A stretch of DNA of 64,000 nucleotides, taken from contig JBLDXI010000032.1 in NCBI GenBank assembly GCA_047495785.1, positions 2,852,001-2,916,000 on the forward strand. Direction: 5' to 3'. Within the stretch, counting starts at the first letter, position 1, and each line of letters opens with the position of its first letter. This document shows, in pieces, positions 10,450-23,000 of this stretch. Origin of the DNA: Lepidodermella squamata (taxonomy: Eukaryota > Gastrotricha). Both the position numbers and the translations under genes were made by a program. The notes below the pieces were generated by a model. The model worked only from the letters and a program-made list of their open reading frames with translations. It was not told the origin of the DNA and did not search any database.

Positions 10450-11521
10450 AAGATCATCTTTTAGGATCTTTTATAATTTTATTCGTGCCTCTATTCGAAG
10501 AATACCAGAACAAAGCTTCTCGTCATAAAGCGAAGTTGGAACGCGTAACTGGTAGGAATGATCCTTACCATCTCTATTGGCTGGACGCTACTCTTTTCGG
10601 GTTAACAACCAGAGACGGGGGAACGTACGGGGATGTGGGTTGGAGTCCCTCTAAACAATTGTGCTATTAATGCGCTAAATTTGCAAAAGGGAGCACTTTA
10701 AGCTAATATAAAATATTTCATGAATGGACTCGTATGGCAACCTAACGCTGCCTCATCACGGCCGGGACTACCGCGGCCTAATGAGCGACCAAGTTATAGC
10801 GACTAGAGCTATAAGTCTAGAGAAGTCCTGAGGATTTTCCACACGAACTACTTATTCCTGCGCCATATAAGTGATTGAGATGGCTAGACTACGGCCGCGC
10901 GACATCTACTCGACTCCGCTAGCTTCGCTCGCTCCGTCTCGTAGATCTCGCGCCGACGAGGTACGTTAAAGCGAAGTAGTTTCAAAACTCAACTGCAATA
11001 CCTATATCGTTAGCGTTAGTTAGTTCATCACCAATATCATTCGCCAATTTAAAATTAGTGAGGACCGAAAACGCATAATTGTGAATAAGTCATAGGTTTT
11101 TCAATTTTAATATTTGCGGATGACATTTCAGCCGATTTCCGACTTATTGGGCATTGTCAAATTCATGAGAAGTTCAATTAGAAGTACGAAATATGGAAAA
11201 TTTAACTATCGCTAGGTAATATAACTGCGCACAATAAAATTGCGCGAGTTCAGGATCGTGAGCAGCGTTACTCACCGTGCCCTAAACGGGTGCGGATACC
11301 GGGAAAATAAAAAAATAAAACACTAACGGTGGAACGTTTTACGGAGGAGACCGATATTTAGCCAGTCTCCTGCCACAACTTCCACACCTGGTAATTGCTT
11401 TATTTCGTTAAAACCAACTCACATGCAGGGCCACAAGTCCACGCGGATGGCATGGTACATGGCCAAGGAATAATTTTGAAATCATTTTAATTCAATTCAG
11501 TTAGCCTTTTATCCTCAACGT
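10450..11521. other. Intergenic stretch between LINE remnant and ankyrin gene A2
   Basis: No gene recognised. A region near 10870-10970 holds an imperfect inverted repeat (CGCGCGACATCTAC / GTAGATCTCGCGCC), possibly another decayed element. Confidence 0.4.
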
Positions 11522-13401
11522 TCAACGCCTGTCATTGTTATCGAGTGCAGCTATAGTTTTGTTCGTCCAGATCGACGAAGATTCTTGGTTAAATAAAATC
11601 GAAATTTTAGCTAAGATTTAAATCAACTATTGACCATTTTTACTGACCTGGAGCGCAAGCCCACGTGCAAACAGGTGCGCATTTGTTAACAATAGGTGTC
11701 GTCGTCCTGGTTACGCTCGTAATCTTAACCGTCGGCCGAGTGGTCACTGCAACAGTTTGTGTTGATAGCGAAACTAAATTTCCTGCTTCGCCCGAAGGCT
11801 GAGTGCTTCCCCCAGCAACAGGCTGGGCTCGTGGGCCTGTGCTACCCGTCCGCCGAGTGGTAACTGCAACAGTCGTCGGTGCTGTTGTAAGTACTTCATC
11901 AGTTTTGTTTTGCAAGACGTTCAACACCGATCGGATATCCGGGCGACGGTCCATGCAAACGCGGAAGTCGTACGGATCTGCATTAGGGTGACGGGCGCCT
12001 GATGCTCCCAGCACGATGTTCTGCTTACCACAGTCCTCACTACGGCACAATACTTTGGTCTTGGCCCCATTCTTCAACAAAGCATTCATTAATTCGGCGA
12101 TAGTTTTTACAGGGCATTGCGACAGAGACAACGTGTTGGCCATTCGCATGACCAAGCATAGATCGCTGGTGTAATTGGCATCGTTGACAACAGCCCCTCG
12201 TTTGATGAGAAGTTCCACCATTTTCAGTGTGTTAGGACCGCATTTCATCTCGCCATCGCCGTTGATCGCGGCAGAGATGGGTTGAATGTTGCACGTTTTA
12301 GTCGTAGCTTCACGTTGTTTCGGGCAGGCTACGGAAACGTTGTTACGGATGAGGTATTCAACTTTTCCTAGCAAGCCAAGTGCTGCTGCGGCCTCTAACG
12401 GTGATGTGCCACTGTTGTCTTCCGCGTCGAGATTAGCCCCGGCTTTGATCAGTCTGTTATCACGTTTTTAACTTGAAATAACTTCATTTGATTTAATTGT
12501 TGTTTTACCTGTTCATGGCTGGAATGGTTCCCAAGTTCGTTCGTACCGCCACATGCATCGGAGTCTGGCCAACGGAATTTCTAACATTCGGATCCATCTT
12601 CATGATCTGCAGCAAATCCCCGACCATGCCGTCGAAGTTGTTCCGCGCCGCGTAGTGCAGCGCTGTATTGCCTCCCTTATCTGTCGCTTTCACATTTGCA
12701 CTGTACATATTCAGTAGCTGCGCGATTTTTCTTCGATTATTGATTGCGGCTAAGAGGAATGACGTGCGTCCGTAATGGTCCTTCTCCTCAATATCAGCGC
12801 CTCTGTCCAAGAGATGTTTCACAACGGAAAACTTTCCCAGCTCAACCGCGTAGTGAATGGGTGCAAATTCTTCGGGGGTCGAGTCGTTCCAATCAATTAT
12901 AATCTTCATAACTTCTTCTCGCAGCAGCAATTTGACGACATTGATGCTCGAATTGCCATAGATAACCGCGATGTGTAAAATATTTCTGAGCCGGCTGTCC
13001 ACCTGTCTGTACGTGGCGTTCAATACGCCTCTTTCTATGAAAAATTTGACGACGTTATACGATTGACTTCGAACAGCGATGCGAAAAGCAGTGTCTCCAT
13101 TTTGATCTCGCTTGTTCTCCATACTAGGATCTTGTTCAAGGGTAGCATTTACGGCTACAACGTCATCACGAGCCGCTGCTTCGTGCAGATTGCCGATTAG
13201 GGCGGCTGTTATGTTGTAGTCGACTTCGTATTCGTCATAGTTGGGTATGACGGTGGGATCTAAAGAAGTTTGCGATGTAGTTGTTGTTACTGTGGTTGCA
13301 ACGGTAGTCGAATCATCGTCATAATAATTGTAGTCGTCTCCATCTGCTCGCATCGGAGCCACCACCAGGCAAATTTGGAAGAGAAGTTGAACGATTCTCA
13401 T
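11522..13401 (-). CDS. Secreted ankyrin-repeat protein, copy A2
   Basis: Minus-strand exons 13401-12509, 12453-11648 and 11610-11522 give 595 residues with consistent phases (2 and 1). ATG at 13401 starts a signal peptide (MRIVQLLFQICLVVAPMRA), followed by an Asp/Tyr- and Thr-rich stretch and ankyrin repeats (EFAPIHYAVELGK, TALHYAARNN). The Cys-bearing region shared with the B genes follows (KTCNIQPISAAIN, LCRSEDCGKQ, DFRVCMDRRPD), then a Thr/Ser-rich linker and a CAPVCTWACAP motif. The last exon (SSSIWTNKTIAALDNND) aligns with the last exon of B1/B2, which supports the 37-nt intron 11611-11647. Intron 1 of A1 is absent here. The function is unknown; extracellular protein binding is inferred. 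Confidence 0.85.
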
Positions 13402-13785
13402 TTCAAATCGCACTAAAACACGGGCAAAAGACTCAATGAAGCAATAAAAATGAAGTTCAAGCTACACTCTATCTCGTGGTTATTTTTTGGTTACGAGATG
13501 GCGATGATGAAGTTAAAATTTTGGTGCCTGTTTTCGTGATTGCCATGCATTCTTTTCAATATCAAGCTGCAATCTAATCAAGTTGTAAATACCTTGAAAG
13601 ATTGCACGAAACCCTACAAGCACGCATTAAAATTCGTGTCACCAGCAATTAACCATCTCGCTGCATTAATTACTCTGCATTCCTTGGCCTCCAGTACAAG
13701 ATTTCGCCTGTTTTTTCTTGAAATAAACACAACAAATAGGCCATCACAATTTCAAGCGTTTTTGAAATTTCATTCAAGTTTCAAA
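13402..13785. promoter_or_regulatory. Shared divergent upstream region of A2 and B2
   Basis: This region of about 380 bp separates the start codons of A2 and B2 and aligns with 1803-2205. Conservation of this non-coding stretch between the two pairs fits shared control elements or a fairly recent duplication. Confidence 0.45.
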
Positions 13786-15495
13786 ATGTTATCTCGATTG
13801 TTCTTGTTGTCAGCAGTGGTTATCATTTATTCGGCCGCCGATGAGTACGAGACAGATTTCGGGCGATCCATGTCGTTGGTCGCGCAGTTACACGAGGCAG
13901 CGGCGAAAAATGACGTAGCAGCAGTGCGGTTCGCATTGGCCCAAGACCCGCTCGTCATAAACACGCGCGATAGTAACAGCGAAACCGCTCTTCAAATCGC
14001 CGTTCGGACGAACTCCATCGACGTAGTTTGGCTGCTTATGAATAAGAATTCGCTTGATGCAACAGATCATCGAACGGTGTCTGGGGCGACCCTGCTCCAC
14101 GTGGCAGTTCGAAACGGTAACTTGTCTTTGGTAAACTTAATCACGCGTGAACGGTCTGGCCAGGGGTGGATTAACACCGCCGATCCAACAAATGGATCCC
14201 AGCCACTCCATGACGCTGCAAAGCTGGGCAAGCTCGCCATTGTAAAAAGTCTCTTGGAGAAAGGCGCTCCACTCGAAGCAACGGATTCAAGCGGCCGTAC
14301 TCCGTTATTGGTCGCTGTTTATGAGAACCAACAGAGCGTGGTCGCTACCTTACTGGCCTACTACAACGCCAACATTAAAGCAACTGACAACAGAGGTTTA
14401 ACTGTAGTCCACATCGCTGCTGAAAGGAATTACGTCGACCTGTTGAAACTACTGCTGAAGGACAGCCGCGTCTCAGCGCGGATTAAATCGAGAAATAACT
14501 CTCGAGAACCGCTTCATACAGCTGTTGAGTCGGATTACGGCAACCTTGAAGCAATGCAAGTCCTTGTTGACAATGGCGCTAATGTCAGAGCGATTGATTC
14601 TTTCCAAGATACGCCGCTATCTATCGCAGCTGGGAAAGGGAAACTGTCAAAAATTGAATTCCTCACTCGGAACAAAGCGTCTGTTAACTGCCCACCTAAT
14701 CTGCAATGTGGAAACGACCCCCTTAGCGCTGCTATCCTGCAACAGAGTGATGCAACAGGTTGTAGCGAGCTGATGATCGATACGGTTGAGTTGCTTCTCA
14801 GCCGGGGGGTCGGCGTGAAACAGGCGAATTTCAACAGCCACATCTGTGAGGTCATGCGAATTGCGTCTAATAATGACAACGGCCGGTGTCCGATTATTTG
14901 GGTCGCGCAGTTAATTTACGCGTTCACTAGCCGCGGGGCGAAAACAGCGGTCATGTGCAGCTATCGAGACTGCGGAGACAAGCCTATTGCAACGAGTCGA
15001 ACTGGAGCTAGGCATCCGAAAGTTGATCCATACGATTTCCGAGTTTGTTTAGATCGCCGGCCTGATATTCGAGCAGCTCTTAAATACTTAGTTAATATTA
15101 CGAGTGACATGGAAGCTATTCAAGGAAACGGAACAGCGACATGGAAAAATAGCAAAACGATGGGTATGTTTGGAACTAATCGCCTTCAGAAGTTGAAAAC
15201 AATTTTCATTGTTCCTCAGCTCTTCAAAATATGAAGTGTGCACCGATATGTTCTTACACCTGCGCACCAGGTGAGTGCGGTGACCTAGTTTCAGACATTG
15301 CTTTATTTCTAATTTCTCGCAGAAAATTCTCCATTCTGGAGGAATGCTAAGCTTGACGGCGTCGACGATGATTTGATTGAAGTTCAAGTGCCACTACCAG
15401 TTCGTGCTCCATCTACATCATCTACAACAACCCGCCGGTCAAGTTTCTCCGGCTCTGGCTCTCGCCGCCTATCTAGCAGCGGCGCTCGCAAGTAA
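13786..15495 (+). CDS. Secreted ankyrin-repeat protein, copy B2
   Basis: Exons 13786-15163, 15220-15270 and 15323-15495 give 533 residues, with the same phases as B1. The start at 13786 is chosen because it opens a signal peptide (MLSRLFLLSAVVIIYSA) before DEYETDFG and matches the start of B1; an upstream in-frame extension has no such support. Ankyrin repeats, Cys region, CAPICSYTCAP motif and Ser/Arg-rich tail all match B1. Compared with B1 it has one extra residue pair in the fourth repeat (ERSGQGW versus ERQMW). It is the divergent partner of A2. Confidence 0.88.
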
Positions 15496-15878
15496 CGACG
15501 CGTCACCCATCAATGGATCAGACGGAAAAATTGATATACCTTGTGCAGAAACATTTTATTCTAATTTTCAGCATTTAATTTCCGAAAAAAACAGATAGAA
15601 ATGTTGGGAATTTAATCTTTCGCCGGTTTTTTTTAAGATTGAGGAGTTCTCACTTGTTATTATTGTGGCGCGACCTTCTGTCGAAAATGAGTTCAGATAA
15701 GCATAACTTATTTAAAAAAAAATTCAGTATCGGCTGTTTATTTCAGGGGCATTTTATCACACCTTCATCACGCCATGCACCGGCAGCTTGCAATAAAGCA
15801 ATGTTTTGCGACAAATCGCCAATCACCGCGTAAACACTCTGGTCATGAGACATTCCTAGCCTATTCAACCTGTAAATC

Positions 15879-16963
15879 ATGGGAAATCGAACTGCATTTT
15901 TCTACAAATATGGCGAAAATCAATGCCTAGCCTGCGATCTGCGACAATTTCTTGCCACATTTTACCATCCTTTAATTTCGGTTATCGGCTTCATTTTAAG
16001 CGTCACGTCATTTATAGCCTTAAGAAAATCTACCTGGAAATCGCAGACCAATGAAGTTCACCGAGTTTACGCCGAACCAGCTCATATTCTGCTAAGAGCT
16101 GTTTGCGTCAATGCAATAATATTTTTTGCCACCATTTTCCCGCATTCAATTTACATGTGCTCACCCGAGCAATTCAGCTCACTTTGCGGCCCGACGAGCG
16201 GCGCCTTCGGTTACGCCCTAGTTCACCTTGTCTACTCGGTGTCAGTCGTGCTGAATGACATTTCACATTGGTCGAATTTCATTCTTATCGCCTGTTACGG
16301 CGTCGAGCGATTTTTCATGCTGACAAATCGATATTTTTCGCATCAAAAAGCGATTTATTGCACGTTTTTCGCCCTGTTTTTCGGCATGTGTAAGCGGTTT
16401 GTCATTGATAACAAGTTGAAACTAGTTGAAAAGCCGGATCATGTTTGGATCGTGGAAAAATCGGGGAAATATTCAGCCTTCAACATAGCAGCTCAAGGCT
16501 TATACGATGTTAGTTCCTTATCTTATTTTCCAAATTTTTTAATAAATTTCGCCATCAGGTTTTGATTCTATTTTTTGCTGGTATCGCTTTTTCCTGCTAT
16601 TGCTTCATTCTTCGGTGGATTCTTTTCAAAGCTCCCGTGTTAAAAAGGCGAACTTCGACATCGAATAATGGGTTTGTTCGGTCAAGCGTGACGCATACGC
16701 AATATCGCCTTACTCGAATTTACGTGACAACGGCCGGTTTTTACCTATTTCATCTCGCCTATGCAACTAGCTATTACCTGGTGATGCTGAACTTCACTTC
16801 TTCGGATAGAAATTTCGAATGTAACTTGTCAGAAACTCTCAGTGAAATTGACGACTGCTTTCTAGAATTTTCTGAATTTCTCGCAATAGTCATGAGCTTT
16901 CTTCTTCACAACTGCTATAGAAAAAATTCGCATACAATTCGAAGGCAAATTGAATTTATCTAA
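15879..16963 (+). CDS. Seven-transmembrane receptor-like protein
   Basis: Two exons (15879-16508 and 16559-16963, phase 0) give 344 residues. Seven hydrophobic segments are visible, the first at FLATFYHPLISVIGFIL and the last at FLAIVMSFLLHNC. Segment 3 ends in CYGVERFFMLTNR, an ER-type motif at the place of the DRY motif of rhodopsin-like receptors, preceded by DISHWSNF. Cysteines in the N-terminal tail and the first outer loop could pair. The single intron sits in segment 5, at the same place as in the second receptor at 50.9-52.0 kb, so the two are paralogues. Chemoreceptor is a guess from the nematode setting; the ligand is unknown. Confidence 0.75.
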
Positions 16964-17007
16964 CATAGCTATAGTTAGAATTCTTCACAAAATAAATATG
17001 TTGAGAT

Positions 17008-17552
17008 TTATTTCCGTTTGATGGATATATCGGCATTGAGATTCGCAGCTTGCTTTGGCTTGAGGAAAACCATTGGCAGAAGCCGGAATGCTTCGCGGGT
17101 TGAAGGTTCAACTTTCGGAAATTCGATCTAAATATTGAACTTCGTAAAATTTTCGATTTTTAAACTAACTATCAAACTTTTGAGATGGAAAAACGGTGTT
17201 GAAAATTCGCAGCATTGACTATTGTAGCTTTCCAATTTTCGACACGTTCCGGGCCATGAAAATCGATGCCAGTTACCGTTTCATCCTGAGCGACGCCGAA
17301 CACAACAGCGCCGCCGTTGCTGCTTAGATACGTACATGCCTTGAGGAAAGAAATTTTAATGGTATCCTCAGTGAGATGGCGCCTATCATCGGCACTGGTC
17401 ATGGCTATGTGCCAACGTAAATAATTGAGATTGATGCCGATGTGGTGGGAGAAGAACGGCCAGCCGGTGACGAATCGGGCCGGCGGTTGGTAGACGTCTT
17501 CGAAGGAGAACCTTTTACTCTCAGACACATTCGACGTCGCAGTCCAATCCAT
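17008..17552 (-). CDS. Small AlbA_2/Schlafen-like domain protein
   Basis: Minus-strand exons 17552-17178 and 17127-17008 (phase 0) give 164 residues. The first exon carries ACTYLSSNGGAVVFGVAQDE followed by TVTGIDF, which resembles the AlbA_2 (Schlafen-type) nucleic-acid-binding fold with its NxxGGxxxxGVxD core. The second exon ends FLKPKQAANL...KRK. An acceptor-like TTTCTAG lies just before the ATG, as expected for trans-splicing. It is short for the family, whose members usually carry further domains, so it may be a single-domain protein or a gene fragment. The family call rests on the core motif only. Confidence 0.5.
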
Positions 17553-20097
17553 TTTTTTCTAGAAATTGATGCTAAAAAATGTGACAGTGTAGAATGCAAT
17601 TCTTTTGAAAAAATTGCACCTATGCGAGTACACTCGGTTTTTTCTTTCTTGAACTGGTTTTAGATTGTTATTGATGAATGGCTGATCGCGGGGGCTATTC
17701 AGCTTGGTTTTGAAAGGCAACATTGTACCCATTTCACGATATTCTGAATACTGTGGGATCTTATAACGATAAAGCATAACAAGGTTGTAGTAATTAATTA
17801 CCATTCAGATGATATTGATGCGCGAAACTAGAAAATACTTTAATCGAGTAAGGATCCTGTTCCATACTCTTACTTGACCCTTTCATTCGGGTCAAAAACT
17901 GTGATATGCGCTCATTTGATCGCGAAGGACGAGATAAGCAAATTATAATAATATAAAAATATAATAAAAAATGAAAAAATCCCCCTTAAAAATATATTTT
18001 CCCTGAACCCTGAACTTTCCGAATCAGAATTCATTCGAATTTTGCTGAACTTCCGCATTTTTTTGCGAACAACGACAAGTCGTGTTTTTAAATCCGCTTG
18101 GCAACACTTATTATCAAAATTCTCATTTAATTAAAATTCTGTGTTCTTTTGCTCACCCGTTCGAATTCCAAATCATTACCTAACTAGAAAATTTCTCAAA
18201 TTTTCCCAACCTTCGAGCTTTCCGTTTTTGAATTCTGATATTGCGCCTGGTTCTCTCGTCTTCATGGAACTATAAAAGATGAAACAATGCTAGATTTCCG
18301 ATTTCCGATTTGGCTGTACCAAGGCCTAATTGTGCTTGTAACTTGTAATTAATCACCAAAAAGTCGAAATTGGGGCTAAGACGACACTTTATTCACATCA
18401 CACAGGTGGGTTAGGACAGGGTGAGCTATAATATTTGCACTCGAAATTTGCAGAGTGAAAAAGGACGACTTTTTTCTGCAATTACAACACAGCACACATC
18501 AAATCAGGAAATCAAACAAGGTAAAAGAAAAAACATGGTCTCAGGGACGGATGCCGACAAACAAGTGCTAAACATCGAATGAGCTGTCAGATTCTTGAGC
18601 GATCGATGACCGTTTTGTATTGATGCTCTCGGTTGACGGTTGAGCGTTTCCAAGTCATGTTACATCACAATTTGACTGCTGCTGCTGATACCAAACTTTG
18701 TTTACCAGGCGAGAAAGGACGAACATCACGATTGAGCAATGCGGAATGGTCGGGCGAGGGTCGGACTGGGATGGATGTCAGGTTGGCGCCGCGTGTGACT
18801 AGCATAGATTCAGCGGGTCTCAGGGTCGGGGTCGGGATTGAGCACACCAGGTTCCAGGGCGGGGACAGGACAAAACACACGGACAGGTGTTATTAGCAGT
18901 TGTTCGACGAAGCAGTTAATCGAAGGCGCGTTGTCTCGGGGGTAGTGCGGCTTAGCTATATACGATATTGCACATTGCTGGCTCGGTTTCGATTCACAAC
19001 ATCATGTGAAACAGCGGTAGTGCTGGGTTTATAGTATAGTAAGTAGTACTACAGGGTAACTAAAGGTGAGGAGCGCCTTAGGATTTCCGTGAAATATCGG
19101 CGCGTATTTATAGGCCGATCGCGCGCGTGCTGTTTTGACGACGCCATAGAGATGCTAAGAACTCGCGTGACTCAGCACACGCGGCCTATGAATGGCGATA
19201 AAAACGGTTTATTTACGCTAAGAAACGTGGCGGTGATTAACCTATTGAGAGGTATGAATAAGGCGCGACGAGATCAGACCTGATGTAGCTATTTCGACCG
19301 GTTATCGGTGTCTTGAACACACGTGCTGTCTAGACTCTAGACGGATGTTACCATTGAAATTTGAGGTTTTAAATATGTCCTTCATTTCTTCAAGAAATCA
19401 CCAAAAAATCGACGGTAAAAATTATCATCGCTGCTTGGCTAGAAAAAGTGGAAAGAGGATCGTAAACACAAATGTTGCGGTTTCTAGCAGGAACGCTATT
19501 TCTTGGCAAATCTTGATGAAGGCAAAAGCATGTGTTGGATGCAGTACCTTGTAATAAACCATCGGGAAACAGTATTGCCGAATAATAGCGACGATATTAT
19601 ACCTAAATTTTGCTTTGCGCCAGAGGTCAAGCGTATTTTCCTATTTTTTCGTGACCTATTTTTAATTCAATGAGGTCCCGTCAAGTGTGAGAGGACGTTA
19701 TTTCTGACGCGTTCAAGGTGATTTTCATTTTTTTACACCCTGAAGCAAGATGAATAAAAACATCACGTACAATGTCTTTGTACATATATAATGCAATCGC
19801 CAAGAAGGGAGAAGCGACGCGTGCCTGGCTCCGGTTGGCCGCGTTCATGTGATCGCGTGGTTTGTTGCCTCACACATAGGTCGCGCGGGACTGGAACGGA
19901 ATGAGGGTACAGAATTGAATTTTTTCAGGACTTGAAAATTTTAATTTAATTTTGTCGATTCATCTTATTTTTTTGCATTGGTGGCTGGGAAATCTTTTTT
20001 ATATTCAAGAAAAATTGATAATATCCTGTGGGATAGCTGGAAAAGTTTCCGAATTTCGTACCTATCATCTATTACTAGTCGATAGGCTAATTACATC
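17553..20097. other. Intergenic stretch, no gene seen
   Basis: AT-rich sequence with a more GC-rich part at about 18600-19300. ORFs of 60-90 codons occur on both strands but show no domain, signal peptide or paralogue. No transposon ends were recognised. Confidence 0.45.
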
Positions 20098-23000
20098 ATG
20101 ATATTGAAAAACAATGCAATTTACGGGCTGATAATTTTTTGCGGATTCATTCTAACAACTTTGGGCTGTAATACTCCATCTTATTGGTTTTGGGGCCCGA
20201 ATACAAAATGGCCGGCCGAGGGCGTTAAATATCGATTTGAAGGTATTTCATATTTTATCGTATCTGCTTTTGGCATCCAAGTATTTTTTAGCTAATATAA
20301 ATGAAACGGAGAAGCAGCTGATTCGCGACGGAATTTCCATGTGGACATCAGTGACTTGCATCCTATTCACCCAGAGAGACGACCTTCCTAGCAATGAAAA
20401 TGGCGTCATTTTCAATAAAACAGATGCCGGGTTAGTTTTTCAGCTTTTTTGAGAAAGGCGGAAGTGTGAATTTTGTATATTCCTTAAAATTATCGAAATG
20501 ACAATGAAAGGAAGAAACAGTACTCAGATTTTCAGGTTTTTTTGTGATTTTGAACATTTTGAACCTTTAAAATTGAGTTCCCCAAATAGTAAAACTCTAT
20601 TAATTCTCCTTTCACCAGAGAATGCATCTCGGACTATGGCATGTATGGTGCTACTCCTCAGCAAGTTTTGCTTACCCCGGCTTGCTTGAAAGTAACTTCA
20701 CCCAGCCCTTGGTTTTCACTTTCCCTAATCAATTTTTGCTACAGAGTCCTGGTGAAATCGCTCATGAAATCGGCCATATTCTTGGATATGTAAGCAATTT
20801 GTGAATGTCATAGGAATTGATTGCCAAAGCTAATGATACCTTAAATAGACTGATGAACATCGAATGCAAACTCGCGATAATGGTGTCAAAATTAATTTAA
20901 CAAATGTTAAGCCGTAAGTTTTTTTAAAACGAATTTCAGTGGCTTAAGGGAAAACCTGGATTTTCAAGAAAAAATATTCCAGAAATTCGAAAAAATTCCA
21001 AGTTTTTGAACCAAAATTCCTTTATAATTAACTTTAATTTAATTTTAAATATGTTTAAGATCCGACTATTATTTATTTGAAAAATCGCCGCAACTTGTCA
21101 ACAATGATCAGAAGTCTACCCTGTACGACTACTGGTCTATAATGCAACAAAAACCAACGTATAAAAGCATTGATGGGAAGTCGCTCACGATTGTTCCTAA
21201 CGACTTGTCCTACTTGTCTGTTATGGGCCAGCGAAACAGAATTTCCTACGACGAAGGTCTACTTATGTCGATATTGAGCGATTGCTCCGGTTAAACACCA
21301 ATTTTACAAATTCTGCGATACAATTAATTTTCCTTTTCAAGCATCCGGCACTAACTGCAACGGCCATGGCTATGCTAAGGGGTTGGATTGTGTGTGCGAA
21401 CCCGGATACGACACAACGACCAATTGTTTAACCCTGGTTTCCAACGACAACCAGATTTGCGGACCGGGTTCAAATGAAATTACCATGGCCGGATGCGAAA
21501 CCGGCTCCATCGATTTGCCGTCGGGGAACCCGCCAAAAGGGTCTTCATGTGCTTGGAAAATAACTACGGTGATATAATAATGATGAATTATCTTCGAATT
21601 ATCTTTAAAATTGAAATTTTTCTCTTCTTGAAGACCGGTTCTGGTCTTGCTTTTGGTTTCGAGTCAAAGCCATTGAGAAGCAGCCGAAACTGCTCGATAT
21701 CCGGTAAGTTGTTCAATGTTCACTGGGTGGTTATTTTTTAATTTAATTCCTAATTTTAGGGCTAATTTGCGACGATTACGTTCAAATTTATGATTCTAGC
21801 CACTTGAAAACTCTACGGTATCAGCTGAAATGTGTTTGCAGTTACTGAAGTTAATTTCTTTTTATTCAGCTTCTGCACGTGCGGTATCAGTTCTGGGCGA
21901 GTTTATACAACGACTTCAACCACAATATTTGTCAACTTTTACAAGAGCACAGACGAGAGTTTCTCTCCGTCTCGGCTTAGTTTTTACTCCTCCTGTAATG
22001 GGGTTCCGGCCAGCAGGCTGACTCGTGAATGCCGAATTACTGAGACTGGTTACGACTATGAAGGACGGCTAATTGGTTATGCTGCTAACGGGCGGAAATG
22101 TGGCAAATGGCCCTTCCCCAAACCAGGTAACACTGAGTTCGACTTTCCAAAGGCGATTGTGCCTGCATTCAGCGTTTGCCGAAATCCAACATCGCAACCT
22201 AAGGCGTATTGCTACGAACAACGTTCGAAAGCCGCATCTCCTTGTCATATCAGAAAATGCGGTGAGCTTTCATGTTAAAATCCGGAAAAATTTTTAATTT
22301 TTAATTTTTACAGAACCCTACGTTCGGTGTGTCACAAGCGATAAGAGAAAATTCGCGGGTTGCCGTCCATTGTCCACTGGTTGCCAAGTTGGCGATACGC
22401 GGGTAATTAAGCTCATTCTGGACAACTATAATATAATATAGAACCTTCCACCCATCAGCTTGTTCCATTCGATGCCAGTAAGTCTCCGTCCGAACTCGTC
22501 TACATCGATCACATGGCATGTAGATACGGAGTAGGTCATTTTTATGAACTTATTCAATTTAATTTCCTTAAATGCTGAATTATTTTCAGAGAGCAAGATG
22601 CTGCTTCTCACTGCAGGGTGGAACTTACCAAGTTAGCTCCGGAGCCGCGAAATGTGGAAGCAATCAATTCCAAGTATTATAATTCAATTATTTCTAGGAT
22701 GGCGACTAAACAATCGTTTTAGCTTGCCATTTTCGATAAACTCTACCCGGTGAAATTCCGTGAGAATTACGACGAAGCTGCTGAAAAATGCAACAGCAAC
22801 GTAAGTAGGACTGAATTGGGAGATATTTTTAATTTATTTTGTGAGCAGACAAGCGTGAAACGGTGTTCAGATAACAATGGCGCTATCGTCACTTGTGTTG
22901 GCGTCCAACAACAGTGTCCCAACGGGCTAACGGCTGGTTCGACATCTTATTCGTCTTTCGCAAACTGTAAACTTGGGGTAAGATCAAAAACTCGTTAGAT

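Noticed and set aside
13540-13785. Upstream in-frame extension of B2
   Set aside because: It has no counterpart in B1, and the ATG at 13786 is followed by a signal peptide like that of B1.
15164-15234. Read-through C-terminus of B2 exon 1
   Set aside because: The donor GGTATG, the acceptor CCTCAG and the conserved next exons (CAPICSYTCAP) show an intron; B1 has the same structure.
18633-18896. 87-codon ORF in GC-richer DNA
   Set aside because: No domain, no paralogue and an equally long antisense ORF; likely chance.
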